From: Streptomyces sp. CB01881
GTDB lineage: Bacteria; Actinomycetota; Actinomycetes; Streptomycetales; Streptomycetaceae
Assembly: GCF_002953255.1 (NCBI RefSeq)
Contig: NZ_CP026498.1
Coordinates: forward strand, 4,706,003 to 4,754,302
Length of the DNA: 48,300 nt
Direction of reading: 5' to 3'
Under the pieces are notes generated by a model, which had not been told where the DNA came from, did not search any database, and saw only the letters and a list, made by a program, of their open reading frames with translations. Each line of letters starts with the position of its first letter. Within the stretch, counting starts at the first letter, position 1. Positions 23,659-32,666 of the stretch are shown here, in pieces. A program made the position numbers and the translations under genes.

Positions 23659-23692
23659 GCTGCCCGGCACCCCTCGCAGGGTGCCGGGCAGC
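23659..23692. terminator. Bidirectional terminator WXG operon / fabI
   Basis: Perfect 14-bp stem (23659-23672 with 23679-23692) and 6-nt loop between convergent operons. Confidence 0.9.
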
Positions 23693-23713
23693 GGCGTACG
23701 TGCGTGCGGACCG

Positions 23714-24481
23714 TCAGGCGCCGATGGCGTGCAGGCCGCCGTCCACGTGGACGATCTCGCCGGTGGTCTTCGGGAACCAGTCCGACAGCAGGGCGACGAC
23801 ACCCCGGCCGGCCGGCTCCGGGTCGCTCAGGTCCCACTTCAGCGGGGAACGGGCGTCCCAGGTGGCGGCGAGGTCGCCGAAGCCCGGGATGGACTTGGCG
23901 GCCATCGAGCCGATCGGGCCGGCCGAGATCAGGTTGCAGCGGATGTCCCGCTCGCCCAGGTAGCGCGCCAGGTAGCGGTTGGTCGACTCCAGCGCGGCCT
24001 TGGCCGGGCCCATCCAGTCGTACTGCGGCCAGGCGAACTGCGCGTCGAAGGTCAGGCCGACCACCGCACCGCCGTCCTGCATCAGCGGCAGCAGCGCCAT
24101 GGTCAGCGACTTCAGCGAGTACGCCGAGACGTGCATGGCGGTGGCCACGGACTCCCACGGGGTGTCCAGGAAGTTGCCGCCCAGGGCGTCCTGCGGGGCG
24201 AAGCCGATCGAGTGGACGATGCCGTCCAGGCTCGGCAGGTGCTCGCGGACCTTGTCGGCGATGCCCGCCAGGTCCTCCTCGCTGGAGACGTCCAGCGACA
24301 GCACGGTGACCGGCTTCGGCAGCTTCTTGGCGATCCGCTCGGTCAGGCTCGGGCGCGGGAAGGCGGTGAGGATGATCTCGGCGCCCTGCTCCTGGGCGAG
24401 CTTCGCGGTGTGGAACGCGATGGAGGACTCCATCAGCACTCCGGTGATCAGGATCCGCTTGCCCTCAAGGATTCCACTCAT
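23714..24481 (-). CDS. fabI: Enoyl-[acyl-carrier-protein] reductase, InhA type
   Basis: A 255-aa NADH-dependent reductase doing the last step of each fatty-acid elongation round. Features: N-terminal GKRILITGVLMESSIA (nucleotide-binding, FabI variant of the Rossmann motif), VHSIGFAP, and catalytic Tyr154 and Lys161 in YDWMGPAKAALE, the InhA-type spacing. C-terminal IVHVDGGLHAIGA. Length fits FabI/InhA. It starts 2 bp after fabG, so the two act in one transcript and provide the two reductive steps of FASII, as in S. coelicolor SCO1815-SCO1814 (recalled order). Confidence 0.96.
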   Translation of the reverse strand: MSGILEGKRILITGVLMESSIAFHTAKLAQEQGAEIILTAFPRPSLTERIAKKLPKPVTVLSLDVSSEEDLAGIADKVREHLPSLDGIVHSIGFAPQDALGGNFLDTPWESVATAMHVSAYSLKSLTMALLPLMQDGGAVVGLTFDAQFAWPQYDWMGPAKAALESTNRYLARYLGERDIRCNLISAGPIGSMAAKSIPGFGDLAATWDARSPLKWDLSDPEPAGRGVVALLSDWFPKTTGEIVHVDGGLHAIGA

Positions 24482-24483
24482 GT

Positions 24484-25203
24484 TCAGTGACCCATGCCCA
24501 ATCCGCCGTCGACGGGAATGACGGCTCCGGTGATGTACGCGGCCTCGTCCGAACCGAGGAACCGCACGGTGGAGGCGACCTCGGCGGGCGCCGCGTAGCG
24601 GCCCAGCGGCACGCCCGAGACGATCTCCGCGCGGCGCTCGTCACTGAGCACTGCGGTCATGTCGGTGTCCACGAAGCCGGGGGCGACCACGTTGACGGTG
24701 ATGTTGCGCGGGCCCAGCTCGCGCGCCAGCGAGCGCGCGAAGCCCACCAGGCCGGCCTTGGAGGCGGCGTAGTTGGCCTGGCCCGGCGAGCCGGAGAGGC
24801 CGACCACCGAGGAGATCAGCACGACCCGGCCCTTGCGGGCGCGCATCATCAGCTTCGAGGCGCGCTTGACCACCCGGAACGTGCCGGTGAGGTTGGTGTC
24901 GACGACGGAGGTGAAGTCCTCCTCGGACATGCGCAGCAGCAGGGTGTCGTGGGTGATGCCGGCGTTGGCGACCAGCACCTCCACACCGCCGTGCTTGGCC
25001 TCGACCTCGGTGAACGCCGCGTCCACCTGGGCGGCGTCGGTGATGTCGCAGCGCACCGCGAGGACGTCGTACTTGGCCAGCTCCGCGGGGACCTCACCCG
25101 AGCGGCTGGTGATGGCGACCTTGTCGCCCGCCTCGGCGAAGGCCAGGGCGATCGCGAGGCCGATGCCCCGGTTTCCTCCGGTGACGAGAACCGAGCGGCT
25201 CAA
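24484..25203 (-). CDS. fabG: 3-oxoacyl-[acyl-carrier-protein] reductase
   Basis: A 239-aa NADPH-dependent short-chain dehydrogenase reducing 3-oxoacyl-ACP. TGGNRGIG at 8-15; VANAG at 78-82; catalytic Ser132, Tyr145 and Lys149 (SSVVGLSGSPGQANYAASK). C-terminal VIPVDGGLGMGH. Start is the TTG at 25203 (LSRSVLVTGG), preceded by GAGAGAGG; the open frame runs ~100 codons further upstream but without coding character or family homology. Leads the fabG-fabI operon. Confidence 0.95.
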   Translation of the reverse strand: MSRSVLVTGGNRGIGLAIALAFAEAGDKVAITSRSGEVPAELAKYDVLAVRCDITDAAQVDAAFTEVEAKHGGVEVLVANAGITHDTLLLRMSEEDFTSVVDTNLTGTFRVVKRASKLMMRARKGRVVLISSVVGLSGSPGQANYAASKAGLVGFARSLARELGPRNITVNVVAPGFVDTDMTAVLSDERRAEIVSGVPLGRYAAPAEVASTVRFLGSDEAAYITGAVIPVDGGLGMGH

Positions 25204-25622
25204 CGATCCACCTCTCTCCGTAAGTGTGCGCACGTCGGAATGCGTACGCAGTGTGACGCTATCGGTCGTCCCGGGGCTCAGACGCATCGGGCTCCCACAG
25301 CGCCGCCCCGGAGGAACTGTCGCAATCCGACAATCCGTGCCCGTGCCGGTTCCCCGGATCCCACACCGCGGCACACCGGCACCGTACCTCCACCGCCCGC
25401 GTCGTTGTGGCCTCCCGCGGTCCCCGCCGCGCCCGCTCCCCCGCCCTGCCGGGCCCGGTGCCGCCCGGCGTCGAAGACCCGGCCGGGCCTCCGGGAACAC
25501 GCGCCGCGGCGTACCCGTTGCCCCCGGTGGTGCGGGACCACCGGGGCCGACCGTACCGCTTCCCTGGAAGGGCCCCGGCGGCCCGGCGATTCACGGGGCC
25601 GACGAGCGAAGGCAGAGCGCGG
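25204..25622. promoter_or_regulatory. Divergent intergenic region fabG / MBL hydrolase
   Basis: A 419-bp stretch without a credible gene. Close to fabG are two small perfect palindromes, GTGCGCAC (25226-25233) and TGCGTACGCA (25241-25250), in the region expected to hold the fabG promoter, possible operator. A further ~370 bp up to the MBL start is GC-rich with no signal I can assign; long frames on both strands here look like shadows. Confidence 0.45.
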
Positions 25623-26768
25623 ATGATCGAGGGACTGCCCGGTACCACCAACCGACGCGGACGACTGCTGGCCCTGGCCGCCCTGGCGGCGGGCACGGGA
25701 GCCGCCGCCTGGGCCCTGCGCGACCTGCCGGCCGCGTTCGGACGGCGGCCGGACGGCGGGCGCGAGGAGCGGGTGCGCGACTCGCCGCAGTACCGCGACG
25801 GGGTCTTCCACAACGCACCGTCCACGGTGGCCCGCGCCAAGTCCACCCCCGACTTCGACCGCGACACCGTGCGCCGGATGCTGTTCCAGCGCGAGGGCCG
25901 GGTACCCGCGCACCCGGTGCCGACCGTCCGCCCGCCCGGCGGGTCACGCCCGGCCGCCGAGGGCGTGGAGATCACCTGGTACGGGCACGCCTCCGCACTG
26001 GTCGAGATCGAGGGCACCCGGGTGCTGCTCGACCCGATCTGGAGCGAGCGCTGCTCCCCGTCCGCGCACGTCGGCCCCAAGCGGCTGCACCCGGTGCCGG
26101 TCGAGCTGGAGGAGCTGCCGCAGGTCGACGCGGTGCTGATCTCGCACGACCACTACGACCACCTGGACATGGCGACGGTGAAGCGGCTGGTCCGCAGCCA
26201 GTCGGCGCCGTTCGCGGTGCCGCTCGGCATCGGCGGGCACCTGCGCCGCTGGGGCGTCCCGGAGCACCGGATCATCGAGCTGGACTGGGACGAGACCTGC
26301 AACCTCGGCGAGCTGGCGGTCACCCTGACCTCGGCCCACCACTTCTCCGGCCGCGGCCTGACCCGCAACACCACGCTCTGGGGTTCCTGGGTGATCGCCG
26401 GGCCCACCCGCAAGGTCTTCTACACCGGGGACTCCGGCTACTTCGAGGGCTACGCGAAGATCGGCGCGCAGCACGGCCCGTTCGACGCCGCGCTGGTCCA
26501 GATCGGCGCCTACGACGCGGCCTGGGCGGACATCCACATGACCCCGGAGGACGCCGTCCTCGCCCACCGCGAGCTGAACGCCGGCCTGCTGGTGCCGGTC
26601 CACTGGTGCACCTTCAACCTGGGCCTGCACCCGTGGTCCGAGCCGATCGAGCGCCTGCTGGCGGAGGCCAAGCAGCAGGCCGTACCGCTGGTGGTCCCGC
26701 GCCCCGGCGAGCGCGTCGACGTCGACAACCCGCCCGAGCTGGACGGCTGGTGGGAGAGCGTCATCTGA
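25623..26768 (+). CDS. Metallo-beta-lactamase-fold hydrolase (NAPE-PLD-like)
   Basis: A 381-aa protein. The N-terminal segment has twin-Arg-like NRRGRLLALAALAAGTGAAAWAL (key part RRGRLLALAALAAG), suggesting export or membrane anchoring. The MBL domain opens with ITWYGHASALVEIEGTRVLLDPIW, metal-binding HDHYDH, then SAHHFSGRG, GDSGY (metal Asp) and a final VPVHW histidine. This architecture is shared with N-acyl-phosphatidylethanolamine phospholipase D and UlaG-like hydrolases; a phospho-diester or lipid substrate is possible but unproven. ATG 25623 is chosen since the conserved region is complete from there; a much longer upstream frame has no family support. Confidence 0.85.
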   Translation: MIEGLPGTTNRRGRLLALAALAAGTGAAAWALRDLPAAFGRRPDGGREERVRDSPQYRDGVFHNAPSTVARAKSTPDFDRDTVRRMLFQREGRVPAHPVPTVRPPGGSRPAAEGVEITWYGHASALVEIEGTRVLLDPIWSERCSPSAHVGPKRLHPVPVELEELPQVDAVLISHDHYDHLDMATVKRLVRSQSAPFAVPLGIGGHLRRWGVPEHRIIELDWDETCNLGELAVTLTSAHHFSGRGLTRNTTLWGSWVIAGPTRKVFYTGDSGYFEGYAKIGAQHGPFDAALVQIGAYDAAWADIHMTPEDAVLAHRELNAGLLVPVHWCTFNLGLHPWSEPIERLLAEAKQQAVPLVVPRPGERVDVDNPPELDGWWESVI

Positions 26769-26782
26769 CGCCCGCACCGCAG

Positions 26783-26804
26783 CGGCCCGGCCGGCGGCGG
26801 GCCG
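26783..26804 (+). terminator. Weak hairpin after the MBL gene
   Basis: A 7-bp stem CGGCCCG / CGGGCCG (26783-26789 with 26798-26804), 14 nt past the stop. The following stretch to 26943 contains the tldD promoter region, in which I identify no clear -35/-10 pair. Confidence 0.4.
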
Positions 26805-26943
26805 GGCGCCCGGGCCGGGCGTCAACCCACGCGTGTCACCGGGGAAATGCGCTGGCCGAAACCCTGTCCACGGGCAATGATGCGGTGCGGGTACCCCTGT
26901 CCGGGGCCGCCCGCACCGCCGCCCCTCCGACCAGGGAGCCCGA

Positions 26944-28506
26944 TTGCCTCCGATCCCCCCGACCAGCAGTGCCGGCGCCGCGCACGGACGCGCCGTCGAC
27001 CCGCTGTTCCTCGCCTACCCGCTGCACGCCCTGGCCGACGCCGCCCTCACCCGGGCGCGTGAACTCGGGGCCGAACACGCCGACTTCCGGCTGGAGCGGG
27101 TCCGCAGCGCCTCCTGGCGGCTGCGCGACGCCCGGCCGGCCGGCACCTCCGACAGCGTGCAGCTCGGCTTCGCCGTCCGGGTGCTGCTGGACGGCGCCTG
27201 GGGCTTCGCCGCCGGGGTGGACCTCACCGCGGCCGCGGCGGCGAAGGTCGCCGAGCAGGCCGTCGCGGTGGCCCGGCTCTCCGGCGGGATCAGCCGGGCG
27301 GCCGGGTCGAAGGAGCGGGTCGACCTGGCGGACGAGCCGGTCTACCCGGACGCCACCTGGGTCTCCGCGTACGAGGTGAACCCCTTCGAGGTGCCGGACG
27401 CGGAGAAGACGGCGCTGCTCGCCGACTGGAGCTCCCGGCTGCTGACCGCCGAGGGCGTCTCGCACGTCCAGGCCACGCTGCTGACGGTGCAGGAGAACAA
27501 GTTCTACGCCGACACCGCCGGCACCGTGACCACCCAGCAGCGCATCCGGCTGCACCCGACGCTGGAGGCCACCTCGGTGGACGAGCGCACCGGGGCGTTC
27601 GACTCGATGCGCACCCTGGCCCCGCCGGTCGGGCGCGGCTTCGAGTACCTCCGGGGCACCGGCTGGGACTGGGACGCCGAGCTGGCCGAGCTGCCCGTCC
27701 TGCTGGCCGAGAAGATGAAGGCCCCGAGCGTCGAGGCCGGCCGCTACGACCTGGTGATCGACCCGTCCAACCTCTGGCTGACCATCCACGAGTCGATCGG
27801 CCACGCCACCGAGCTGGACCGGGCGCTCGGCTACGAGGCCGCCTACGCCGGCACCTCCTTCGCCACCTTCGACCGGCTGGGTTCGCTCAAGTACGGCTCC
27901 GAGCTGATGCACGTCACCGGCGACCGCACCGCCGAGCACGGCCTCTCCACCGTCGGCTACGACGACGAGGGCGTCGCCACCCAGTCCTGGGACCTCGTCA
28001 AGGACGGCGTCCTGGTCGGCTACCAGCTGGACCGCGGGATGGCGAAGCTGAAGGGCTTCGACCGTTCCAACGGCTGCGCCTTCGCCGACTCCCCCGCGCA
28101 CGTCCCGGTGCAGCGGATGGCCAACGTCTCGCTGCAGCCGGCCGCCGGCGGCCCCGACACCGAGGGCCTGTTCGCGGGCGTGGAGAACGGCCTGTACATC
28201 GTCGGCGACCGCTCCTGGTCGATCGACATGCAGCGCTACAACTTCCAGTTCACCGGCCAGCGCGCCTACGCCATCAGGAACGGCGAACTCGCCGGCCAGG
28301 TCAAGGACTTCGCCTACCAGGCCACCACCACCGACTTCTGGGGCTCGATGGCGGCCGTCGGCGGCCCGCAGACCTACGTCCTCGGCGGCGCCTTCAACTG
28401 CGGCAAGGCGCAGCCCGGCCAGGTCGCGGCGGTCAGCCACGGCTGCCCCTCGGCGCTGTTCCGCAACGTCAACGTGCTCAACACCCAGCAGGAGGCGGGT
28501 CACTGA
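26944..28506 (+). CDS. tldD: TldD metalloprotease subunit
   Basis: A 520-aa protein of the TldD/PmbA (U62) family. The catalytic zinc motif is HESIGHATE: His282, Glu283, His286. Other family segments: ELGAEHADFRLERV near the N-terminus, GYDDEGVATQSWDLVKDGVLVGY, and a C-terminal cysteine in GGAFNCGKAQPGQ. TldD forms a heterodimer with TldE and degrades or trims unfolded or modified peptides (microcin B17, CcdA in E. coli). Start is TTG 26944 with CAGGGAG upstream; no better start precedes the conserved part. Stop overlaps the tldE start (TGATG). Confidence 0.94.
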   Translation: MPPIPPTSSAGAAHGRAVDPLFLAYPLHALADAALTRARELGAEHADFRLERVRSASWRLRDARPAGTSDSVQLGFAVRVLLDGAWGFAAGVDLTAAAAAKVAEQAVAVARLSGGISRAAGSKERVDLADEPVYPDATWVSAYEVNPFEVPDAEKTALLADWSSRLLTAEGVSHVQATLLTVQENKFYADTAGTVTTQQRIRLHPTLEATSVDERTGAFDSMRTLAPPVGRGFEYLRGTGWDWDAELAELPVLLAEKMKAPSVEAGRYDLVIDPSNLWLTIHESIGHATELDRALGYEAAYAGTSFATFDRLGSLKYGSELMHVTGDRTAEHGLSTVGYDDEGVATQSWDLVKDGVLVGYQLDRGMAKLKGFDRSNGCAFADSPAHVPVQRMANVSLQPAAGGPDTEGLFAGVENGLYIVGDRSWSIDMQRYNFQFTGQRAYAIRNGELAGQVKDFAYQATTTDFWGSMAAVGGPQTYVLGGAFNCGKAQPGQVAAVSHGCPSALFRNVNVLNTQQEAGH

Positions 28507-29903
28507 TGGCCGCGATGCAGCCCCACGAACTCGTCGAGCTGGCGCTCGGCCTCTCCCGCGCCGACGGCTGCGTGGTGATCGCCGACGAGGAGTCGACCGC
28601 CAACCTCCGCTGGGCCGGCAACGCGCTCACCACCAACGGCGTCACCCGGGGCCGCCGGCTCACCGTGATCGCCACGGTGGCCGGCGCCGAGGGCACCGCC
28701 TCCGGGGTGGTCGCCCGCGAAGCCGTCGTCCCGGACGAGGTGGAGAGCCTGGTCCGGGCCGCCGAGGAGGCCGCCCGGGCGGCCGGGCCGGCCGAGGACG
28801 CCCAGCCGCTGGTGGCCGACCGGCCGTCCTCGCCGGACTTCACCCGGCCGCCGGCCGAGACCTCGATCGACGTCTTCGCCGACTTCGCGCCCGCCCTCGG
28901 CGAGGCCTTCGCCCGGGCCGGCGCGCAGGGCGAGCTGCTGTACGGCTTCGCCCGGCACGAGCTCGTCTCCAGCTACCTGGGCACCTCCACCGGCCTGCGG
29001 CTGCGCCACGACCAGCCGACCGGCACGGTCGAGCTGAACGCCAAGACCGCCGACCTCTCGGGCTCGGCCTGGGCCGGCGCCGCCACCCGGGACTTCACCG
29101 ACGTGGACGTCACCGACCTGCACGCCCAGCTGACCAGGCGGCTGGCCTGGGGCGCGCGCAAGGTCGACCTGCCGGCCGGCCGGTACGAGACGCTGCTGCC
29201 GCCCTCGGCGGTGGCCGACCTCATGGTCTACCTGAGCTGGTCCTCCGGCGGCCGGGACGCCTTCGAGGGGCGGACGGTGTTCTCCAAGCCCGGCGGCGGC
29301 ACGCGGATCGGCGACAAGCTGGCCAAACTGCCGCTGACGCTGCGCTCCGACCCGGCGGAGCCGGGCCTGGAGTCGGCGCCGTTCGTGCTGGCGCACTCCA
29401 CCGGCGGGGACTCCTCGGTCTTCGACAACGGCGTGCCGCTGACCGCCACCGACTGGATCCGGGACGGCGAGCTGGCCGAGCTGATCACCACCCGGCACTC
29501 GGCCGGCCTCACCGGCCTGCCGCTGAAGCCGGCGATCGACAACCTCGTCCTGGAGACGGCCGACCAGGAGGCCGCGCCGACCCTGGACGAGATGATCGCC
29601 CGCACCGAGCGCGGCCTGCTGCTCACCTGCCTCTGGTACATCCGCGAGGTGGACCCGGCGACGCTGCTGCTCACCGGCCTCACCCGGGACGGCGTCTACC
29701 TGGTGGAGAACGGCGAGGTCGTCGGCGCGGTGAACAACTTCCGGTTCAACGAATCGCCGGTCGAGCTGCTCGGCCGGATCACCGAGGTGGGCCGCACCGA
29801 ACGCTGCCTGCCGCGCGAGTGGAGCGACTGGTTCACCCGGGCGGCGATGCCCCCGGTGCGGGTCGCGGACTTCAACATGAGTTCGGTCAGCCAGGCCTCG
29901 TAG
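28506..29903 (+). CDS. tldE: TldE/PmbA metalloprotease partner subunit
   Basis: A 465-aa protein, homologous in fold to TldD but lacking the HExxH motif, as expected for the TldE/PmbA partner. N-terminal [32 protein letters not shown]-terminal [30 protein letters not shown], both typical. The pair acts as an ATP-independent peptidase, with only TldD carrying zinc. Coupled to tldD by a 1-nt overlap. The kptA start follows 29 bp after its stop on the same strand, so all three may share a transcript. Confidence 0.93.
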   Translation: MAAMQPHELVELALGLSRADGCVVIADEESTANLRWAGNALTTNGVTRGRRLTVIATVAGAEGTASGVVAREAVVPDEVESLVRAAEEAARAAGPAEDAQPLVADRPSSPDFTRPPAETSIDVFADFAPALGEAFARAGAQGELLYGFARHELVSSYLGTSTGLRLRHDQPTGTVELNAKTADLSGSAWAGAATRDFTDVDVTDLHAQLTRRLAWGARKVDLPAGRYETLLPPSAVADLMVYLSWSSGGRDAFEGRTVFSKPGGGTRIGDKLAKLPLTLRSDPAEPGLESAPFVLAHSTGGDSSVFDNGVPLTATDWIRDGELAELITTRHSAGLTGLPLKPAIDNLVLETADQEAAPTLDEMIARTERGLLLTCLWYIREVDPATLLLTGLTRDGVYLVENGEVVGAVNNFRFNESPVELLGRITEVGRTERCLPREWSDWFTRAAMPPVRVADFNMSSVSQAS

Positions 29904-29932
29904 CCGGGCTGCCGGGGAGGGATCGAAAACGA

Positions 29933-30478
29933 GTGGACGAGAAGCGCACGGTCAGGATCAGCAAGATGCTGTCGCGCATCCTGCGGCACGAGCCCGAGCG
30001 GGTCGGGGTCGCCCTGGACGCGGCCGGCTGGGTCCGGGTGGACGTCCTGCTGGCCGCGCTGGCGGCCAAGGGCAACCGGCTGACCAGGGCTGAGCTGGAC
30101 CACGTGGTGGCGACCAACAACAAGCGCCGGTTCGCCTACTCCGACGACGGGCTCTCGATCCGGGCCAGCCAGGGGCACACGGTGGCGGTCGACCTCGGTC
30201 TGGCCGCCGCCGAGCCCCCGGCGGTGCTGTTCCACGGCACCGCCTCCCGGAACCTGCCGTCGATATTCCGTGAGGGCCTGCGGGCGATGGCCCGGCAGGA
30301 CGTCCACCTCTCGGCCGACACCGACACGGCGACCCGGGTCGGCGCCCGGCACGGCCGCCCGGTGGTGCTGTCGGTCGACGCCGCGGCGATGGCGGCGGCC
30401 GGCCACGAGTTCCGGATCAGCGCCAACGGCGTCTGGCTGACCGACGCGGTGCCGCCGGAGTACCTCTCTCAGCCCTGA
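29933..30478 (+). CDS. kptA: RNA 2'-phosphotransferase, Tpt1/KptA family
   Basis: A 181-aa protein of the Tpt1/KptA family, which transfers an internal RNA 2'-phosphate to NAD, making ADP-ribose 1'',2''-cyclic phosphate. Family motifs in order: LSRILRHEPE (Arg18-His19), GWVRVDVLL, NKRRFAYSDDGLSIRASQGH, LFHGTASRNLPSIFREGL (His101), HLSADTDTATRVGARHG. In yeast it completes tRNA splicing; bacteria lack that pathway, so the natural role here is unknown, with RNA damage repair or ADP-ribosylation chemistry as options. GTG 29933 is preceded by GGGGAGGG. No RNA ligase gene is seen in the window. Confidence 0.94.
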   Translation: MDEKRTVRISKMLSRILRHEPERVGVALDAAGWVRVDVLLAALAAKGNRLTRAELDHVVATNNKRRFAYSDDGLSIRASQGHTVAVDLGLAAAEPPAVLFHGTASRNLPSIFREGLRAMARQDVHLSADTDTATRVGARHGRPVVLSVDAAAMAAAGHEFRISANGVWLTDAVPPEYLSQP

Positions 30479-30584
30479 CGGCCGCGTGTCCGCCGGACCC
30501 GGTCTCGTCGCCGGTCCCCTCGCGGCGTACCGTGAGGAGGCCGCGCGGCGAGACGCGCGGGCGCGTGGACGAGGGCGGTAGGAC

Positions 30585-30968
30585 ATGGGCAAGAGCGCCG
30601 GCGGTGGAGAGGTCCACCGGATCACGGGGGCGCGCAGCAGCCTCACCGAGGACGTCCGCGGGCGGCAGCGCCGCTACGTGGCTTCGATGCTGCTGCGCAC
30701 GGCCTGCGTGCTGCTGGGGGTGATCCTGTGGGACGTCCAGCGGTGGCTGGCGCTCGTGGCACTGGTGGGCGCCGTACTGCTGCCGTACTTCGCGGTGTTG
30801 ATAGCCAACGCCGGCCGGGAGCGGGCGCCGGGTCTGCCGAGCACCTTCGACGTGCCGCCGGACGTTGCGCTGATGCTCGGCCCCGGTGGTTCCGGTGGGG
30901 CTGGTGCGTCGCAAGGTACGGATGTGGCAAAGGGTGTACCCACCGATTCTCCACAGAGCCCGAGCTGA
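30585..30968 (+). CDS. DUF3099 small membrane protein
   Basis: A 127-aa protein with the opening VHRITGARSSLTEDVRGRQRRYVASMLLRTAC of DUF3099 (key part ITGARSSLTEDVRGRQRRY), then two transmembrane helices (~34-52 and ~56-76) and a Gly/Ser/Thr-rich tail. DUF3099 occurs only in actinobacteria and has no known function. ATG 30585 is preceded by AGGGCGG. The preceding 106-bp gap contains no clear promoter pair. It is probably monocistronic. Confidence 0.85.
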   Translation: MGKSAGGGEVHRITGARSSLTEDVRGRQRRYVASMLLRTACVLLGVILWDVQRWLALVALVGAVLLPYFAVLIANAGRERAPGLPSTFDVPPDVALMLGPGGSGGAGASQGTDVAKGVPTDSPQSPS

Positions 30969-31113
30969 CCGTCCGTTTTATGAGGGTTTTCACCAACCCC
31001 CCGGGTAGAAAGCTCAAAAGAAGCTCAGATTAATCATGCAAGACCTCCCCATCCGGGTGTCCTGCCGTGACATACTGCGTACGCGCTCCGCATCCCCCGT
31101 CGGAGCGACGGAC

Positions 31114-31151
31114 CGACGCCGGGCGGCTCCCCCCGTGGCTGCCCGGCGTCG
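31114..31151 (+). terminator. Hairpin between DUF3099 and the small Cys/His gene
   Basis: An 11-bp perfect stem (31114-31124 with 31141-31151), 16-nt loop. Upstream of it lies an AT-rich stretch (about 30970-31080) with GACATACTGC at about 31068-31077, a possible -10 (TACTGC). If transcription starts there the hairpin is in the leader of the next gene; otherwise it is the DUF3099 terminator. Confidence 0.5.
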
Positions 31152-31255
31152 CCATGCCCTCCCCCGGACGGCATGAGGCCCGCCGCCGGGCGCGCGAGGG
31201 GTCGCGTGAAAGACTGGCGGTGCAGACCCACCCGCCAGCACCCGAGGACGACCTG

Positions 31256-31498
31256 ATGGATTCGCCGGACTCCCCGCAGACGCAGACGCAGACCCCGGTC
31301 TGCTCCGCCAAGGGCTGCCGGGCGGACGCCCGCTGGGTGCTGGTCTGGAACAACCCCAAGCTGCACACCCCGGACCGCCGCAAGACCTGGGCGGCGTGCG
31401 AGGAGCACCGAGAGCACCTGTCGCAGTTCCTCGGTGTGCGCGGCTTCCTCAAGGAGGTCGTCGCCTTCGCCGACTGGACCCCCGAGGACGGCGACTAG
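31256..31498 (+). CDS. Small conserved Cys/His protein of unknown function
   Basis: An 80-aa protein with a Gln/Thr-rich N-terminus, then TPVCSAKGCRADARWVLVWNN, HTPDRRKTWAACEEHREHL and a helical, acidic end. Cys16, Cys21, Cys48, His51 and His54 form a plausible zinc site. I know this family as a conserved actinobacterial protein, sometimes mislabelled acetone carboxylase; no function is established. ATG 31256 with GAGG upstream is preferred, and an in-frame GTG at 31220 is an alternative giving 12 more residues. Confidence 0.75.
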   Translation: MDSPDSPQTQTQTPVCSAKGCRADARWVLVWNNPKLHTPDRRKTWAACEEHREHLSQFLGVRGFLKEVVAFADWTPEDGD

Positions 31499-31580
31499 CT
31501 CCCCCGGGGCCGCCCCGCCCCGGTCCGGTACGCCGCTCGGCCGTCGCTCAGCCCTCGCTCCGCCGCCGCTCAGCCGCTGC

Positions 31581-32570
31581 TCAGCCGCCGATGGCCGACA
31601 TCGGGCGGTCGGGCTGGAGGAACTCCGGGGCATCGATCCCGGCCCCCGCCTTCTTGCCCCACATCGCCGCACGCCACAGCCCGCCGATCTCGGCGTCGCT
31701 GCCGCCCGAGCGCAGCGCCGTCCGAAGGTCGGTCTCCCCGGTCGCGAAGAGGCAGTTGCGCACCTGTCCGTCGGCGGTCAGCCTGGTCCGGTCGCAGGCG
31801 CGGCAGAACGGCCGGGTGACGGAGGCGATCACGCCCACCCGGCCCGGGCCGCCGTCGACCAGCCAGCGTTCGGCCGGCGCCGCGCCGCGGCGGGCGGAGG
31901 GCTCGGGGGTGAGCGTGAAACGGCCGGCGAGCCGGTCCAGGATCTCCTCGGCGGTGACCATCGCGGAGCGGTCCCAGCCGTGCTGGGCGTCCAGCGGCAT
32001 CTGCTCGATGAACCGCAGCTCGTAGCCGCGCTCCAGGCACCAGGCGAGCAGCTCGGGCGCCTCGTGGTCGTTGACCCCGCGCATCAGCACGGCGTTGAGC
32101 TTGACCGGCGTCAGCCCGGCGGCCTCGGCGGCGGCCAGCCCGTCCAGGACGTCCTGGTGGCGGTGGCGGCGGGTGAGCGTGTGGAAGGTGTCCGGGTCGA
32201 GGGTGTCGAGCGAGACGTTGACCCGGTCCAGGCCGGCGGCCTTCAGTGCCGCGGCCGTCCGGGCGAGGCCGATGCCGTTGGTGGTGAGGGAGAGCTCGGG
32301 GCGCGGTTCGAGCGCCGCGCAGGCGTCGACTATGCCGACCAGTCCGGGCCGCAGCAGCGGCTCGCCGCCGGTGAACCGGACCTCCCGGACCCCGAGGTCA
32401 CGGACCGCGACCGTCACCAGCCGGACGATCTCCTCGTCGGTGAGCAGGTCCGGCTTGGCCAGCCACTGCAGGCCCTCCTCCGGCATGCAGTAGGTGCAGC
32501 GCAGGTTGCACCTGTCCGTGAGGGAGACCCGCAGGTCGACGGCCTGCCGGCCGAAGGTGTCGAGGAGCAC
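31581..32570 (-). CDS. moaA: GTP 3',8-cyclase (molybdenum cofactor biosynthesis)
   Basis: A 329-aa radical SAM enzyme that starts Moco synthesis by converting GTP to a cyclic 3',8-dihydro intermediate. First cluster: C21-x3-C25-x2-C28 (CNLRCTYC). Second, C-terminal cluster: CRACDRTRLTADGQVRNC. The protein ends in the conserved Gly-Gly (SAIGG). GTG 32570 (VLLDTFGRQAVDLRVS) has AAGGAC upstream; the longer in-frame Met at 32630 adds 20 Arg/Pro-rich residues. The partner moaC is not in the window. Neighbour upstream is the acetate symporter on the same strand, separated by a terminator. Confidence 0.95.
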   Translation of the reverse strand: MLLDTFGRQAVDLRVSLTDRCNLRCTYCMPEEGLQWLAKPDLLTDEEIVRLVTVAVRDLGVREVRFTGGEPLLRPGLVGIVDACAALEPRPELSLTTNGIGLARTAAALKAAGLDRVNVSLDTLDPDTFHTLTRRHRHQDVLDGLAAAEAAGLTPVKLNAVLMRGVNDHEAPELLAWCLERGYELRFIEQMPLDAQHGWDRSAMVTAEEILDRLAGRFTLTPEPSARRGAAPAERWLVDGGPGRVGVIASVTRPFCRACDRTRLTADGQVRNCLFATGETDLRTALRSGGSDAEIGGLWRAAMWGKKAGAGIDAPEFLQPDRPMSAIGG

Positions 32571-32614
32571 GGCGGTCCTTCCCGGATTGTGCGGCCGGCC
32601 CCGGGAACGCGGCC

Positions 32615-32645
32615 GGCCCGGCCGCCGCAACCGGCGGGCCGGGCC
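32615..32645 (-). terminator. Terminator of the actP operon
   Basis: GGCCCGGCC (32615-32623) pairs with GGCCGGGCC (32637-32645), with a short inner stem and one bulge, 22 nt past the actP stop. Confidence 0.7.
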
Positions 32646-32666
32646 AGCTTAGCCATCGTCCCCGTG

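Noticed and set aside
25204..25622. Minus-strand frame running through 25278-25913 as a gene upstream of fabG
   Set aside because: Arg/Gly-rich, extends antisense into the MBL gene, no start signal or family.
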